In this document: positions 40,859 through 49,874 of the stretch, piece by piece
Position numbering within the stretch: position 1 is the first letter of the stretch
How the letters are laid out: each line of letters starts with the position of its first letter
NCBI RefSeq assembly: GCF_009696575.1
Contig: NZ_VULQ01000009.1
Location: forward strand, 31,348 to 95,347
Direction of reading: 5' to 3'
From: Anaerococcus porci
Lineage (GTDB): Bacteria > Bacillota > Clostridia > Tissierellales > Peptoniphilaceae
DNA length: 64,000 bases
Position numbers and translations under genes: made by a program
The notes under the pieces: generated by a model
Databases searched by the model: none
The model's input: the letters and a program-made list of their open reading frames with translations, nothing else
What the model was told of the DNA's origin: nothing

Positions 40859-42100
40859 TCATTTCTTTTTCTTTAAATATAAGTATCCACCTGCTGCAAG
40901 AACTAAAACTCCAGCCACTTTAGCAATTGATCCAATTCCTGTCCTTACAAAAGAACGACTTTTCTTCACAACTGGATTTTTGGATCTAGATACTGTAACT
41001 CTTTTAGGTGTTTCTTGTTCTAAGTAACCAGGTTTTTCATTTACTGCATCTTTTATTCTTTTTTCAAGATCCTTTAATTTTTCACTATCAAATTGATCAT
41101 CATCAACTACAGAATTAAGTTCTTTAGAAAGTTTTGCTTTCTTTTCTTCATCTTTTATCTTGTCTTGATTTTCATTAAAATACTTAATAAGGGCATTAAG
41201 TTCATCAATAAATATTTTACCATCAAGATTATTGACAAGCTCATTATACTTATCTATAATTTTTCCAAAATCCTCTTCCTTACCTTCTTTTAAAGCTATT
41301 TGGCTATTTTTTAATTCATTAAAAGCCTTCTCCAATTTATCTTTGGCTTCTTTACTTGATTTTTTATAAACTATATCTTTTTTTACTTCTTCGTGATTTT
41401 TGATAGCATCTTCAATTTCTTTTGCTAATTTTTCTTTTTCTTCTTTTGCCTTTTTCCTTACTTTTTCATTAAAATCATCTACTTTTTTATTAATAGATTT
41501 TATAGCTTCATTAACTGAATCAAGATTAGAATCTTCATTATCTAAAACTTTTTTCTCATCAGCTAAATCAAGATTTTTATTTTTTTCAATTCCTTCTTTT
41601 AAGATATTTCTATCAAGAGCAAGTTCTTTATTGTAGGCATTTATTTTATCTTTTAAAATATTCAAATTATTATAATTTTGATTATATTCTTGTACAGAAT
41701 CATAAGATTCTTTTATTTCATTAAAATTATTTTTTAGCTTATCTGATAAATTCCCCTTTATCATTGTCTTTATTTCTTTATAAAGTTTCTTATATTCAGC
41801 TAACTTTATTTCTGAAATTTTTTCACTAATCTTATTATAAGATTCTTGAGTAAAGTTTTCTTCATTTAAATTTCCTATTAAATCATCAAAATCTTTTTTG
41901 ACTTTTTCATTTAAGTTTTTATATATCTCACTTTTTTTAAAGTCTTCAATTTCGCTTATAATAGAATCATAAGTATTTTCTTCGCTTGTTGTCATATCTC
42001 CGGCAAAAGCTATATTTTTATAATTTTTTTCAATTGGATTAATAGGGCTTGTTAACATTAGAAGGCCAAGTCCTAAGCCTAGAATGTTTTTTTTCTTCAT
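40859..42100 (-). CDS. coiled-coil surface protein with unusual membrane anchor
   Basis: 413 residues. The N-terminal signal (MKKKNILGLGLGLLMLTSP, cleavage near AFA-GD) marks it as exported. Residues ~38-350 are almost purely helical and charged (Lys, Glu, Asn), including KKSSKEAKDKLEKAFNEL repeats of heptad character, so likely a coiled coil rod. The C-terminus has a Pro/Arg segment, VVKKSRSFVRTGIGS, then a hydrophobic helix (VAGVLVLAAGGYLYL) and KKKK: the layout of a sortase signal, but the motif reads FVRTG, not LPxTG. The protein may be sortase-anchored by a variant enzyme or simply membrane-held. AGGAG before ATG. No binding domain recognised. Confidence 0.75.
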   Translation of the reverse strand: MKKKNILGLGLGLLMLTSPINPIEKNYKNIAFAGDMTTSEENTYDSIISEIEDFKKSEIYKNLNEKVKKDFDDLIGNLNEENFTQESYNKISEKISEIKLAEYKKLYKEIKTMIKGNLSDKLKNNFNEIKESYDSVQEYNQNYNNLNILKDKINAYNKELALDRNILKEGIEKNKNLDLADEKKVLDNEDSNLDSVNEAIKSINKKVDDFNEKVRKKAKEEKEKLAKEIEDAIKNHEEVKKDIVYKKSSKEAKDKLEKAFNELKNSQIALKEGKEEDFGKIIDKYNELVNNLDGKIFIDELNALIKYFNENQDKIKDEEKKAKLSKELNSVVDDDQFDSEKLKDLEKRIKDAVNEKPGYLEQETPKRVTVSRSKNPVVKKSRSFVRTGIGSIAKVAGVLVLAAGGYLYLKKKK

Positions 42101-42232
42101 TACTATCTCCTGTTTAACTTTATTATCCTTATTATAACAAATTTCAAAGTATTTTTGTAATTATATTTACGGACTTTATATAATATTTAAAACTAGTATG
42201 ATATTATTATATAAAATAAGGAAAGGAATAAT

Positions 42233-43030
42233 ATGCAAGACTTACATATGCACTGCAAGTTTTCTTTCGATTCACATACTAATCCAGAAGAAAATATAAA
42301 ATCATGTATTAATAATAATATTAAGATTATGGCTTTCACAGACCATATAGATAAATATTGCCAAAAAAACGCCGATGATATGACCTTTGACCTTGATGAT
42401 TATTTTTCTACCATTAATCATTTAAGGGAAAAATACAAAAAAGACATAAAAATACTAACCGGTGTTGAGATAGGTATAGCCTATGAAAATAAAGATATTA
42501 TCAATAAAATAATAAAGGATAATCCTTTTGATTTTATAATAGGCTCGATTCATGCAGTTGAGTTTGTGGATGTATGGGGACAAAGAAAGATTATAGAAAA
42601 AGATCCTATTAATTCTTTTAGAAAATACTACTCTTATATGATTGATAGTGTAAAAGCTATTAAAGACTTTTCAGTTTTAGGTCACATAGACTACATAGAT
42701 AGGTATATAAATGATAAGTCTTTAATACCAAAATATGAATTATATGAAGATTTAATTGAAAAACTACTAAAAGAATTAATAGATACAAATAGGGGTATTG
42801 AAGTAAATACTGCGGGTTTTAGAAATAATCTTCCGCATGCCAATCCAAAGGATAATATCCTAAAAAAGTATAAGCTTATGGGAGGAGATATTATAACACT
42901 AGGATCAGACTCCCATACTCCTGATACATGCGGATATATGATAGACGAAACTATAAAACACCTAAAAGACTTGGGATTTGGCCATATTTCATACTTTGAA
43001 AATAAAATGGAAAAACAAATAAAGATTTAA
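42233..43030 (+). CDS. histidinol-phosphatase-type PHP hydrolase
   Basis: 265 residues of the PHP metal-dependent phosphoesterase family. Metal-binding motifs are HMHCKFSFDSH near the N-terminus, AFTDHIDKYCQ, HIDYIDRYIND and GSDSHTPDTCG. HisK-type enzymes remove phosphate from histidinol phosphate, but no his genes are nearby, so a different phosphoester is possible. AAGGAAAGG precedes the ATG. The stop codon abuts repeat copy B. Confidence 0.85.
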   Translation: MQDLHMHCKFSFDSHTNPEENIKSCINNNIKIMAFTDHIDKYCQKNADDMTFDLDDYFSTINHLREKYKKDIKILTGVEIGIAYENKDIINKIIKDNPFDFIIGSIHAVEFVDVWGQRKIIEKDPINSFRKYYSYMIDSVKAIKDFSVLGHIDYIDRYINDKSLIPKYELYEDLIEKLLKELIDTNRGIEVNTAGFRNNLPHANPKDNILKKYKLMGGDIITLGSDSHTPDTCGYMIDETIKHLKDLGFGHISYFENKMEKQIKI

Positions 43031-43188
43031 AAAGAGGCACTTGCAAATAACAATTATATCTTGCATCATTATAAGTTACCCAAAGACAATTTTGTGAACA
43101 AGCTTTCCAGCTCATCAAGGTCAAATTATCTTAGAGAAACTTGTAATGATTTAGTAAAGATTAATTTAATTTGCATAAGCCTCTTTTT
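43031..43188. repeat. palindromic intergenic repeat, copy B, entering the hydE 3' end
   Basis: Outer arms AAAGAGGCACTTGCAAAT (43031-43048) and a matching run to 43188 make a terminator-like stem between convergent genes. The inner sequence CATCATTATAAG ... ACTTGTAATGAT encloses GACAATTTTG and CCAGCTCATCAAGG. Read in reverse it aligns with copy A at most positions over ~90 bases. The right arm is formed by the last codons of hydE. Confidence 0.85.
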
Positions 43189-44222
43189 TCTACATAAAAT
43201 CTTTTAGTTTTTGAAACATCTCCTCTAGCTGTAACTATATTATAGCCTGCTTTTTTAACTCTTAACTCTAGACATGACCTACATTCAGCAGCCTCATCCC
43301 CAGTACAAATCTTATTATCATATAGAGAATAAAGTTCTCTATATGAAGTAGGTGAAAGATTTGGCATAAGGACATTTGCACCTGCCCTAAGTCCTTCTTC
43401 CCTACCAAAAGGATTAATAGTCCCTAGAGCAGTAGTAGCTGGTATTAAGCAATATGGAAACATAAGCCTAAGTATTGAAACAAGCCTTAATGTCTTTTTA
43501 TATGACCCATTTTCCATATCCTTAAATGGGGTATCATGTTGAGAAATATAAGGACCTATGCCCACCATATCTGGCTCAAGTTCTTGTAAAAATCTTAAAT
43601 CTTTAACAAGATCTTCATCTTCTTGGTAAGGTGAACCTACCATAAATCCTCCACCAACTTGAAATCCTATTTCCTTTAAGTCAAATAAACACTGTCTCCT
43701 ATTTTCAAAGGACATCTCACTAGGATGGATTTTATAATAATGCTGTCTATTTGAAGTTTCTTCCCTTAATAGATACCTATCAGCTCCTGCATTATAAAAG
43801 GCTCTATAAGAATTTTTACTTCTTTCTCCAAGAGAAAGGGTTATAGCACAATCTGAATGTATTTTTTTAATCTCTTCAACTATCCTACATATATCATCAT
43901 CCTTATAAGCCATATCCTCCCCGCCTTGAAGGACAAAAGTTCTATAACCTAATTTGTAACCTATTTTAGCACACATTATAAGCTCATCAAAATCAAGCCT
44001 ATATCTTTCTATATTTTTATTTGAACGTCTTATTCCACAATAGTAGCAATCATTTTTACAATAATTAGAAAATTCAATAAGACCTCTTACATAAACATCA
44101 CTTCCATAAATTGCTTTTCTAACCTTATCAGCTCTTTTGGCAAGTTCTTCATTATATTTATCATCTGAAATCAACTCAACAAGAGTAGAATCAGTAAATT
44201 CTTCTGCTTTTATAAAGTTCAT
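43161..44222 (-). CDS. hydE: [FeFe]-hydrogenase maturase HydE (radical SAM)
   Basis: 353 residues. The radical-SAM cluster is C55-x3-C59-x2-C62 in NYCKNDCYYCGIR. A second motif C-x7-C-x2-C (CTGDEAAECRSC) near the C-terminus is characteristic of HydE. GGEDMAYKDDDI, LREETSNRQHY and PCFI-like ATTALGTINPFGREEG support the family. HydE helps build the dithiomethylamine-bearing di-iron subcluster. HydF, HydG and a hydrogenase are not in the window. AGGAAGG before ATG. It ends within repeat copy B, whose right arm encodes the last codons (RGLCKL). Confidence 0.9.
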   Translation of the reverse strand: MNFIKAEEFTDSTLVELISDDKYNEELAKRADKVRKAIYGSDVYVRGLIEFSNYCKNDCYYCGIRRSNKNIERYRLDFDELIMCAKIGYKLGYRTFVLQGGEDMAYKDDDICRIVEEIKKIHSDCAITLSLGERSKNSYRAFYNAGADRYLLREETSNRQHYYKIHPSEMSFENRRQCLFDLKEIGFQVGGGFMVGSPYQEDEDLVKDLRFLQELEPDMVGIGPYISQHDTPFKDMENGSYKKTLRLVSILRLMFPYCLIPATTALGTINPFGREEGLRAGANVLMPNLSPTSYRELYSLYDNKICTGDEAAECRSCLELRVKKAGYNIVTARGDVSKTKRFYVEKRGLCKLN

Positions 44223-44358
44223 TTAGACCTTCCTTCTAACTTAATTATCTAATATTATAACAAATAAGATAAAAAAATGATAATTTTTCTAAATTTTATA
44301 TATTTCCACATATTTTCTACACAATCTTGATATATTATATGCCTTGTAAATGATAAGT

Positions 44359-44375
44359 TGTAATTATTTTGTAAC
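44359..44375 (+). promoter_or_regulatory. WalR (YycF)-type binding site
   Basis: TGTAAT (44359-44364), five bases, TGTAAC (44370-44375) is an exact match to the WalR direct-repeat consensus. It lies 88 bases before a cell-wall protein gene, the usual kind of WalR target. It overlaps a small perfect stem TTTTGTAAC-TAAT-GTTACAAAA. Confidence 0.6.
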
Positions 44376-44462
44376 TAATGTTACAAAAAAATAAATTTAA
44401 TCAAAAATAACTAGAAAATAGTTACAAATAAATTAAAAACAATATTAAGGAGAGTAATCATT

Positions 44463-45308
44463 ATGACAAAAATAAAAAAATATGGACTAGTAGCTGCTTT
44501 AGTTCTACCGACAATCTTCACAGCAACAAATAAGGCAGAAGCTTCAAAGGCTGTTAAAAATTCCGATAAGGCAGCTGCAGTAAATGTAAGAAGTGAAGCT
44601 AAGGAAGCTAATAACGTTATAGGACTTATAGATAATGATAAAGCTTATGAAGTTATTGATAATCAAAATGGTTGGTTAAAAATCAAATATGATGATAAAG
44701 AAGCTTATGTAGGAAGCTACTGGTTTAACGTAGTTGAAGAAGCAAAGGTAATAAACCCAGCTAACTTCAGAAAAGATGATCACTTAGAATCAGAAGTATA
44801 TCAAGTACTAAAAAAAGATGACGTAGTAGAAGTTATCTCATATGCAAACAATGGATTTGTTAAAGTAGTGTTTGAAGGAAAAGAAGGATACATACATGAA
44901 TCACTTTTAGATCTTCCAGAAAGTTTTGCAAATGCCAATAAGCCACAAGTGGTTGTAGCTAATAATAATTATACACAAGAAACTTCTTATCAAGCACCAG
45001 CTCAAAATTATCAATCTTCAAACCAAACTCACTATGAAGCCCCAGCACAAACTCACTATGAAGCTCCTGCTCAAAACTACCAAGGATCAAGCTCATCAGC
45101 TAAAGAAATCATAGCTCAGAGAGAATCAGGTGGATCATACAATGCTAGAAACGGACAATATATAGGAAGATACCAACTTTCATCTTCATACTTAAATGGA
45201 GACTATTCAGCAGCTAACCAAGAAAGAGTAGCAGACCAATATGTAGCTCAAAGATACGGTTCTTGGGATAATGCTCTAGCATTCTGGAATAACAATGGTT
45301 GGTACTAA
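44463..45308 (+). CDS. secreted SH3/lysozyme-like cell-wall protein (Apf-type)
   Basis: 281 residues. Signal peptide (MTKIKKYGLVAALVLPTIFT, cleavage near AEA-S), then two bacterial SH3 domains (about residues 38-95, RSEAKEANNVIGLI, and 98-160, EVYQVLKKDDVVEVI) that bind wall material, then a Gln/Pro-rich repeat linker (THYEAPAQ units), then a C-terminal lysozyme-like domain from ~206 with AQRESGGSYNARNGQYIGRY, SSSYL and FWNNNGWY. The Glu in QRESGG fits the catalytic position. The tail is closely like aggregation-promoting factor and resuscitation-promoting type proteins. Likely a peptidoglycan hydrolase. AAGGAG before ATG; WalR box upstream; bidirectional terminator downstream. Confidence 0.85.
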   Translation: MTKIKKYGLVAALVLPTIFTATNKAEASKAVKNSDKAAAVNVRSEAKEANNVIGLIDNDKAYEVIDNQNGWLKIKYDDKEAYVGSYWFNVVEEAKVINPANFRKDDHLESEVYQVLKKDDVVEVISYANNGFVKVVFEGKEGYIHESLLDLPESFANANKPQVVVANNNYTQETSYQAPAQNYQSSNQTHYEAPAQTHYEAPAQNYQGSSSSAKEIIAQRESGGSYNARNGQYIGRYQLSSSYLNGDYSAANQERVADQYVAQRYGSWDNALAFWNNNGWY

Positions 45309-45329
45309 AATTAAATAGATTTGAATTTC

Positions 45330-45367
45330 AAAAAGACTGCCCATATCATGATTTGGCAGTCTTTTTT
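45330..45367. terminator. bidirectional terminator between convergent genes
   Basis: AAAAAGACTGCC (45330-45341) pairs with GGCAGTCTTTTT (45355-45366); T-runs on both strands. It ends the wall-protein gene and the ABC-permease gene. Confidence 0.9.
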
Positions 45368-45374
45368 CATCTAT

Positions 45375-47003
45375 TTATACATCATAAAATCCATTTCTAT
45401 ATGACCTTATACAAGCCATATAAAGAAACTTAATAACTAAAATTATAAGAATAAATATAAATAAAAATGCAACATAGATATTAGTTAAATTATATATTAA
45501 AAAACTAAATACACCTACTATTAAAAGTATAATACCACTTGCAAGATAATATCCTATATTTGCTGATGAACCCCTAGTCAAATCTTTCTCTCTTTCCCAG
45601 TGGATATTAACAGACTTAGAGTCCATCAAAATTCCCTGCATTGATGAAAGAAGACTTGCTAAAGTAAATCCTATAAATAAGGATAAACTTGCCAAAAAAT
45701 CTACTTTAGTAAGCAAAGATAAAATAATACATAAACCTATGTTTAAAATGGTATTTAATAAATTTATAGAAATAAGCCTTCCTAGAACATTATCCCTTGG
45801 GGCAATCGGATAAGTTAATGTTTGATAAAGCCCCTCTCCTTCCCTTGATAAAGACGAATTTATAGCTACATCATTAGCCGATATAAAATATCTAAAGACA
45901 AATCCGCCAATAATAAAGATTAAATATAAATCCTTATTCGAAAAATCAAGTGTTTTTATCATATCTAGAAATCCACTTGCTCCAAATCCCCAAAATATAG
46001 TAAAAATTATCATAGAAGATAAAACAGGATAAACATATACTGGAGTGCTTATTAGAGATTTGAAATCTTTTCTACATATTGCTATAATTTTCGAATTTTG
46101 TGAACTTTTAACCAAGCCTTGCTTTTTATGTCTTTTCTTCTGTCTCAATTCAGAAAATGAATCTAAGTATATTTTTGAGGAAATCTTTTCACTTATAAAA
46201 ATCAAAATAGCAAAATAAAGGTATAAAACTAGGCTATAGCCTATAAAGCTTATAAAAGAAGCGTTTAAACTTTTTGCATATATCCTTGTATGGATAAATA
46301 AATATGAAAGAATGCTATCAGATGATATAAAAATTTTTCCTATTTTTGAAAATGCATCTCCACTATTTGACCTGAAAGCGTAAAAATAGACAAAACCTAT
46401 AAGTAATAAACTTATACCATAGCCTATGAATTTGAATATATTAGAATAAGACCTTATATTTGAAAATCTCATTATAATCATGATAATAAGGGACATAAGT
46501 AGAATTGGTATAACAATCATAGGAAGAAAATTTATTACATATCCTATAAGTCTTATGGCTTTAAATCCGTCTATATAGAAATAAACTATACCCATTAATA
46601 TATAAAATAAGAAAACTTCAAAACTTGATAAAATTTTAGCAAAAAATTTAGATAGGTAAATCTCACTCTCCTTAATAGGCATAGTTCTTAGTATAGTAAT
46701 CTCCTTACTCCTACTATAGTCAGTAATCAGGTCATTTATACTTAAAATAAGGGCAAAGAAACTTATTACAAGAGATGATGACATAAAATATGAAAACTCA
46801 TCTCCATTTTTAAGGTAAACGAAGGCTAAAAACATAAAGATAGAAAACCCTACCCCTAGATAAAAACCGTAAATTACTAATATCAAGAGTATTCTTAACA
46901 CATAGTCATTAGGATATCCGTAGACCTTGGTATTTGGTAGGTATTTGAGATTTTCTTCTCTGAAATTTTTAATAAATAATTGTCTAAATCTTTTATTTAA
47001 CAT
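45375..47003 (-). CDS. ABC exporter permease, large
   Basis: 542 residues from the ATG at 47001-47003 (GGAG eight bases upstream). The frame is open 21 codons further but that part lies inside the ATPase gene and has no ribosome site. About twelve hydrophobic segments: two six-helix halves, with a charged region around RKDFKSLISTPVYVYPVLSS between them. It resembles the fused ABC-2 permeases that carry about 500 residues. Operon with the ATPase (overlap 11 bases). Substrate unknown. Confidence 0.82.
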   Translation of the reverse strand: MLNKRFRQLFIKNFREENLKYLPNTKVYGYPNDYVLRILLILVIYGFYLGVGFSIFMFLAFVYLKNGDEFSYFMSSSLVISFFALILSINDLITDYSRSKEITILRTMPIKESEIYLSKFFAKILSSFEVFLFYILMGIVYFYIDGFKAIRLIGYVINFLPMIVIPILLMSLIIMIIMRFSNIRSYSNIFKFIGYGISLLLIGFVYFYAFRSNSGDAFSKIGKIFISSDSILSYLFIHTRIYAKSLNASFISFIGYSLVLYLYFAILIFISEKISSKIYLDSFSELRQKKRHKKQGLVKSSQNSKIIAICRKDFKSLISTPVYVYPVLSSMIIFTIFWGFGASGFLDMIKTLDFSNKDLYLIFIIGGFVFRYFISANDVAINSSLSREGEGLYQTLTYPIAPRDNVLGRLISINLLNTILNIGLCIILSLLTKVDFLASLSLFIGFTLASLLSSMQGILMDSKSVNIHWEREKDLTRGSSANIGYYLASGIILLIVGVFSFLIYNLTNIYVAFLFIFILIILVIKFLYMACIRSYRNGFYDV

Positions 47004-47718
47004 CTGTAAGCTCCAAAAACATCTCTTCAAGGGACTTATCTTCAGAAAGATTCTCTTTAATGTCATCTAGGCTTCCCATTGCCACAATTTTTCCTTCTGA
47101 TATTATTGCAATCCTGTCACAAATATTTTCAGCAACCTCCATCATATGGGTTGAAAAGAAAACCATCTTGCCCCTATCTGCCCTATCCCTCATAATCTTT
47201 TTAAGATTAAATGATGATTTAGGATCAAGTCCTACCATTGGTTCATCCAATATTAAAAGATCTGGATTATGGATTAGACTTGCTATTATGGCAAGTCTTT
47301 GCTTCATTCCATGGGAGTAAGATGAAATATCATCTACCATAGACTCTCTTATATTAAAATAATCAAGATATTTGTTGAGTCTTCTGTCCCTATCTTCTTT
47401 ACTTACGCCATATATATCTGCAACAAAGTTTATGTATGAAATTCCATTATATTTTTCAAATAGCAAAGGATTGTCAGCAAGATATGAGAATTTAGACTTA
47501 TATAATAAAGGATTATCTTCAATCATAATATTATCTATAGTAATATCACCACTACTCTTTTTTATAAGCCCTACTATGGCTTTTATTGTAGTTGACTTTC
47601 CTGCACCATTTGGTCCTAAAAATCCAAAAATTTCCCCATTTTTTACAGTAAATGAAATATTATCTACAGCAAGCTTTCCATTTTTATATTTTTTGGTAAA
47701 ATTCTTAACTTCTAACAT
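46993..47718 (-). CDS. ABC transporter ATP-binding protein
   Basis: 241 residues with Walker A GPNGAGKST, signature YSHGMKQRLAI, Walker B LLILDEPM and H-loop STHMMEV. It is of the ABC-2 exporter (DrrA/CcmA) type. AAGGAG precedes the ATG. Works with the following permease; the permease start lies inside its last codons, so the two are probably translated together. Confidence 0.92.
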   Translation of the reverse strand: MLEVKNFTKKYKNGKLAVDNISFTVKNGEIFGFLGPNGAGKSTTIKAIVGLIKKSSGDITIDNIMIEDNPLLYKSKFSYLADNPLLFEKYNGISYINFVADIYGVSKEDRDRRLNKYLDYFNIRESMVDDISSYSHGMKQRLAIIASLIHNPDLLILDEPMVGLDPKSSFNLKKIMRDRADRGKMVFFSTHMMEVAENICDRIAIISEGKIVAMGSLDDIKENLSEDKSLEEMFLELTDVK

Positions 47719-47935
47719 GAAAACTCCTTTTTATATACTAAAAAACACCCTAAATAAAGCTAATAAAACTGCTATTTTAATATTTTTACCATAGATAGAT
47801 AAAATTATTATTTAAAATTCCCCTTATTATTTCTCTATCAATACTACTTTCTCGTATATTTATCTTTTATTTTTATACCCAATATATTATAATTAAATGC
47901 AATAGATTGTAAAATAATAAATTTGATTTATAAAA

Positions 47936-47968
47936 TTAAAAGCTTTCGCAAATATACGAAAGCTTTAA
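47936..47968 (-). terminator. terminator of the Na/Pi symporter gene
   Basis: AAAGCTTTCG (47939-47948) pairs with CGAAAGCTTT (47957-47966) around an 8-base loop. It lies just past the symporter stop. On the minus strand it runs into TTTTAATTTT. Confidence 0.7.
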
Positions 47969-47970
47969 TC

Positions 47971-49659
47971 TTATTCTTCATGCAATTTTACTATTTGTTT
48001 TTCATACTCACTATGAACCTTTACAGGATCTACTGTTAAACGGGCAATATTAAAAGCATGATCTCCAATTCTTTCAATAGTTGAAGCTATATCGACAAAT
48101 ACAGAGCTTGCAACTGTAGTTAGATTCTCACCATTTCTAAGTCTTTTATAATGTGATTTCCTTAAGTTTTGCTCAAGAAGATCAAGGTTAGCTTCATCCT
48201 CTTTTAGTTTTTCATAAAGTGCTGAATCTTCCGACTCAAATACTTCTATTGAATTAACATAGTTGTTTATAACCAAGTCATATATCTTATTTAAATCCTC
48301 TAAAGCTTCCTCATTATATTTTTCATTGGCCTCATTTATTTCGTCAAAATACTCTCCCAAATTTTGAGCAAGATCTGAGACTCTTTCCACATTTATTTGT
48401 ACTTGTAAGTAGTTATGTATTTCACCTTCAAGCTCACTTACTAAATTCGACTTAGATATATCAAGTATATATTTTTGAATCTTAGTATCCATCTCATTTA
48501 CTAAGGCTTCTGCTTGATTTGCAGTGGAAAGGTCATTTTTATCTCCACTATTTAGATATTTACGAGTAGCCTTAATAGTTTCAAGAGCTATCTTACTTTC
48601 CTTAATAATAGCAGACTTGGCCTGGTCTAAGGCTGCAGCTGGAAAGGTATTAATTAAACTTTCTTCAAGTTCAATATCCTTAACATCAGAAAAGATTGAA
48701 TCCTTACCAGGTATAATTTTATGAAGTACCCTTGATACTTGCCTAATAATTGGTAAGAATAAAATCATACCAACAAAGTTAAAGCTAAAATGTGCCACTG
48801 CTATAGTCATCATTGGATTAAGCGAAAACTTATCAGATACAAAAGTTACAAATCCTTGGTAAGGCACCAACAATATTAAAAATATGATTGATACCAACAC
48901 ATTGAAAAGTACATGAAACAAACTTGTTCTTTTAGCAGATAAAGAACCACCCAAAGAAGCAAGAACTCCTGTTATACAAGTACCAATATTGGCACCAAAT
49001 AAAAACCCAAGCGATAAGCTAAGCCCTATTGCCCCAGATGCATAAAGAGATTGGACAATACCAATAAAGGCTGATGATGATTGGATAAGTGCTGTCAGTA
49101 AAGCACCTACTATAACCGCTATAAGTGGATTTCTTCCTAAAGATGTAACTATATCTTCAAAGCCAGGGATGTTCTTAAGTTCTGCTAGGCTATCTCCCAT
49201 CATCTTTAGACCTATAAATAAAAGTCCAAAACCAACAAGAATTTCTCCAATATATTTTCCCTTCCTTTTTTTAGAAAATAAAAACACGATTACACCTATA
49301 AGGCATATAAAATAGGATAAGTAGTCTAGGTTAAAACCAATCAAAATGGCAGTCACAGTTGTACCTATGTTGGCACCCAAAATGACACCAATAGCTTGCT
49401 CAAGACTCATTACACCTGCCCTAACAAAGCTTATGGCGATAACTGTAGTTGCTGATGAAGATTGAATTAAACCAGTAATAAGTACTCCCACCAATACTCC
49501 TTTGATTGGATTAGATGTGTACTTTTCTACATATCCCCTCAATTTTGGTCCAGCAAAATTAGTAAGGGCATCTCCCATAAGGTTGATACCAAATAAAAAT
49601 ATTGCAAGCCCTCCTGCAATCAGATTCCATTGCAAAGACGATAATGTCGATAATTGCAT
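47971..49659 (-). CDS. nptA: Na+/phosphate symporter family protein with PhoU-like domain
   Basis: 562 residues. The first ~320 are two homologous membrane repeats, each with the sodium/phosphate QSSS motif (GLIQSSSATTVIAI and TALIQSSSAFIGIV). The last ~220 are a soluble PhoU-like helical domain (KESKIALETIKATRKYL, RVSDLAQNLGEYF, IERIGDHAFNIARL). It imports phosphate driven by sodium, or exports it in some homologues, with the PhoU-like part as regulator. GGAGG before ATG. It stands as a single gene, with a terminator overlapping its 3' flank. Confidence 0.9.
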   Translation of the reverse strand: MQLSTLSSLQWNLIAGGLAIFLFGINLMGDALTNFAGPKLRGYVEKYTSNPIKGVLVGVLITGLIQSSSATTVIAISFVRAGVMSLEQAIGVILGANIGTTVTAILIGFNLDYLSYFICLIGVIVFLFSKKRKGKYIGEILVGFGLLFIGLKMMGDSLAELKNIPGFEDIVTSLGRNPLIAVIVGALLTALIQSSSAFIGIVQSLYASGAIGLSLSLGFLFGANIGTCITGVLASLGGSLSAKRTSLFHVLFNVLVSIIFLILLVPYQGFVTFVSDKFSLNPMMTIAVAHFSFNFVGMILFLPIIRQVSRVLHKIIPGKDSIFSDVKDIELEESLINTFPAAALDQAKSAIIKESKIALETIKATRKYLNSGDKNDLSTANQAEALVNEMDTKIQKYILDISKSNLVSELEGEIHNYLQVQINVERVSDLAQNLGEYFDEINEANEKYNEEALEDLNKIYDLVINNYVNSIEVFESEDSALYEKLKEDEANLDLLEQNLRKSHYKRLRNGENLTTVASSVFVDIASTIERIGDHAFNIARLTVDPVKVHSEYEKQIVKLHEE

Positions 49660-49874
49660 AATTCCTCCATTTAATAATATTCAATTTACAAGATTTTAAC
49701 AAAAATCTCACCTTAATATAATATTATCATAAAAGGAATAAAACAACAATTGAAATTTAAATAATTTAAAAGCCTATTCTTTTTTTTGATTTATCAAAGT
49801 AAAGAATATTATTAGAAATTATCTTTTAGAGTAAAATATAAATGTAAGCTTATTAAATTAAAGAAAGGATAATT

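Noticed and set aside
44340..44460. c-di-AMP (ydaO) riboswitch before the SH3 protein
   Set aside because: This leader is AT-rich and lacks the GC-rich conserved ydaO core; only a WalR box and a small dyad are seen.
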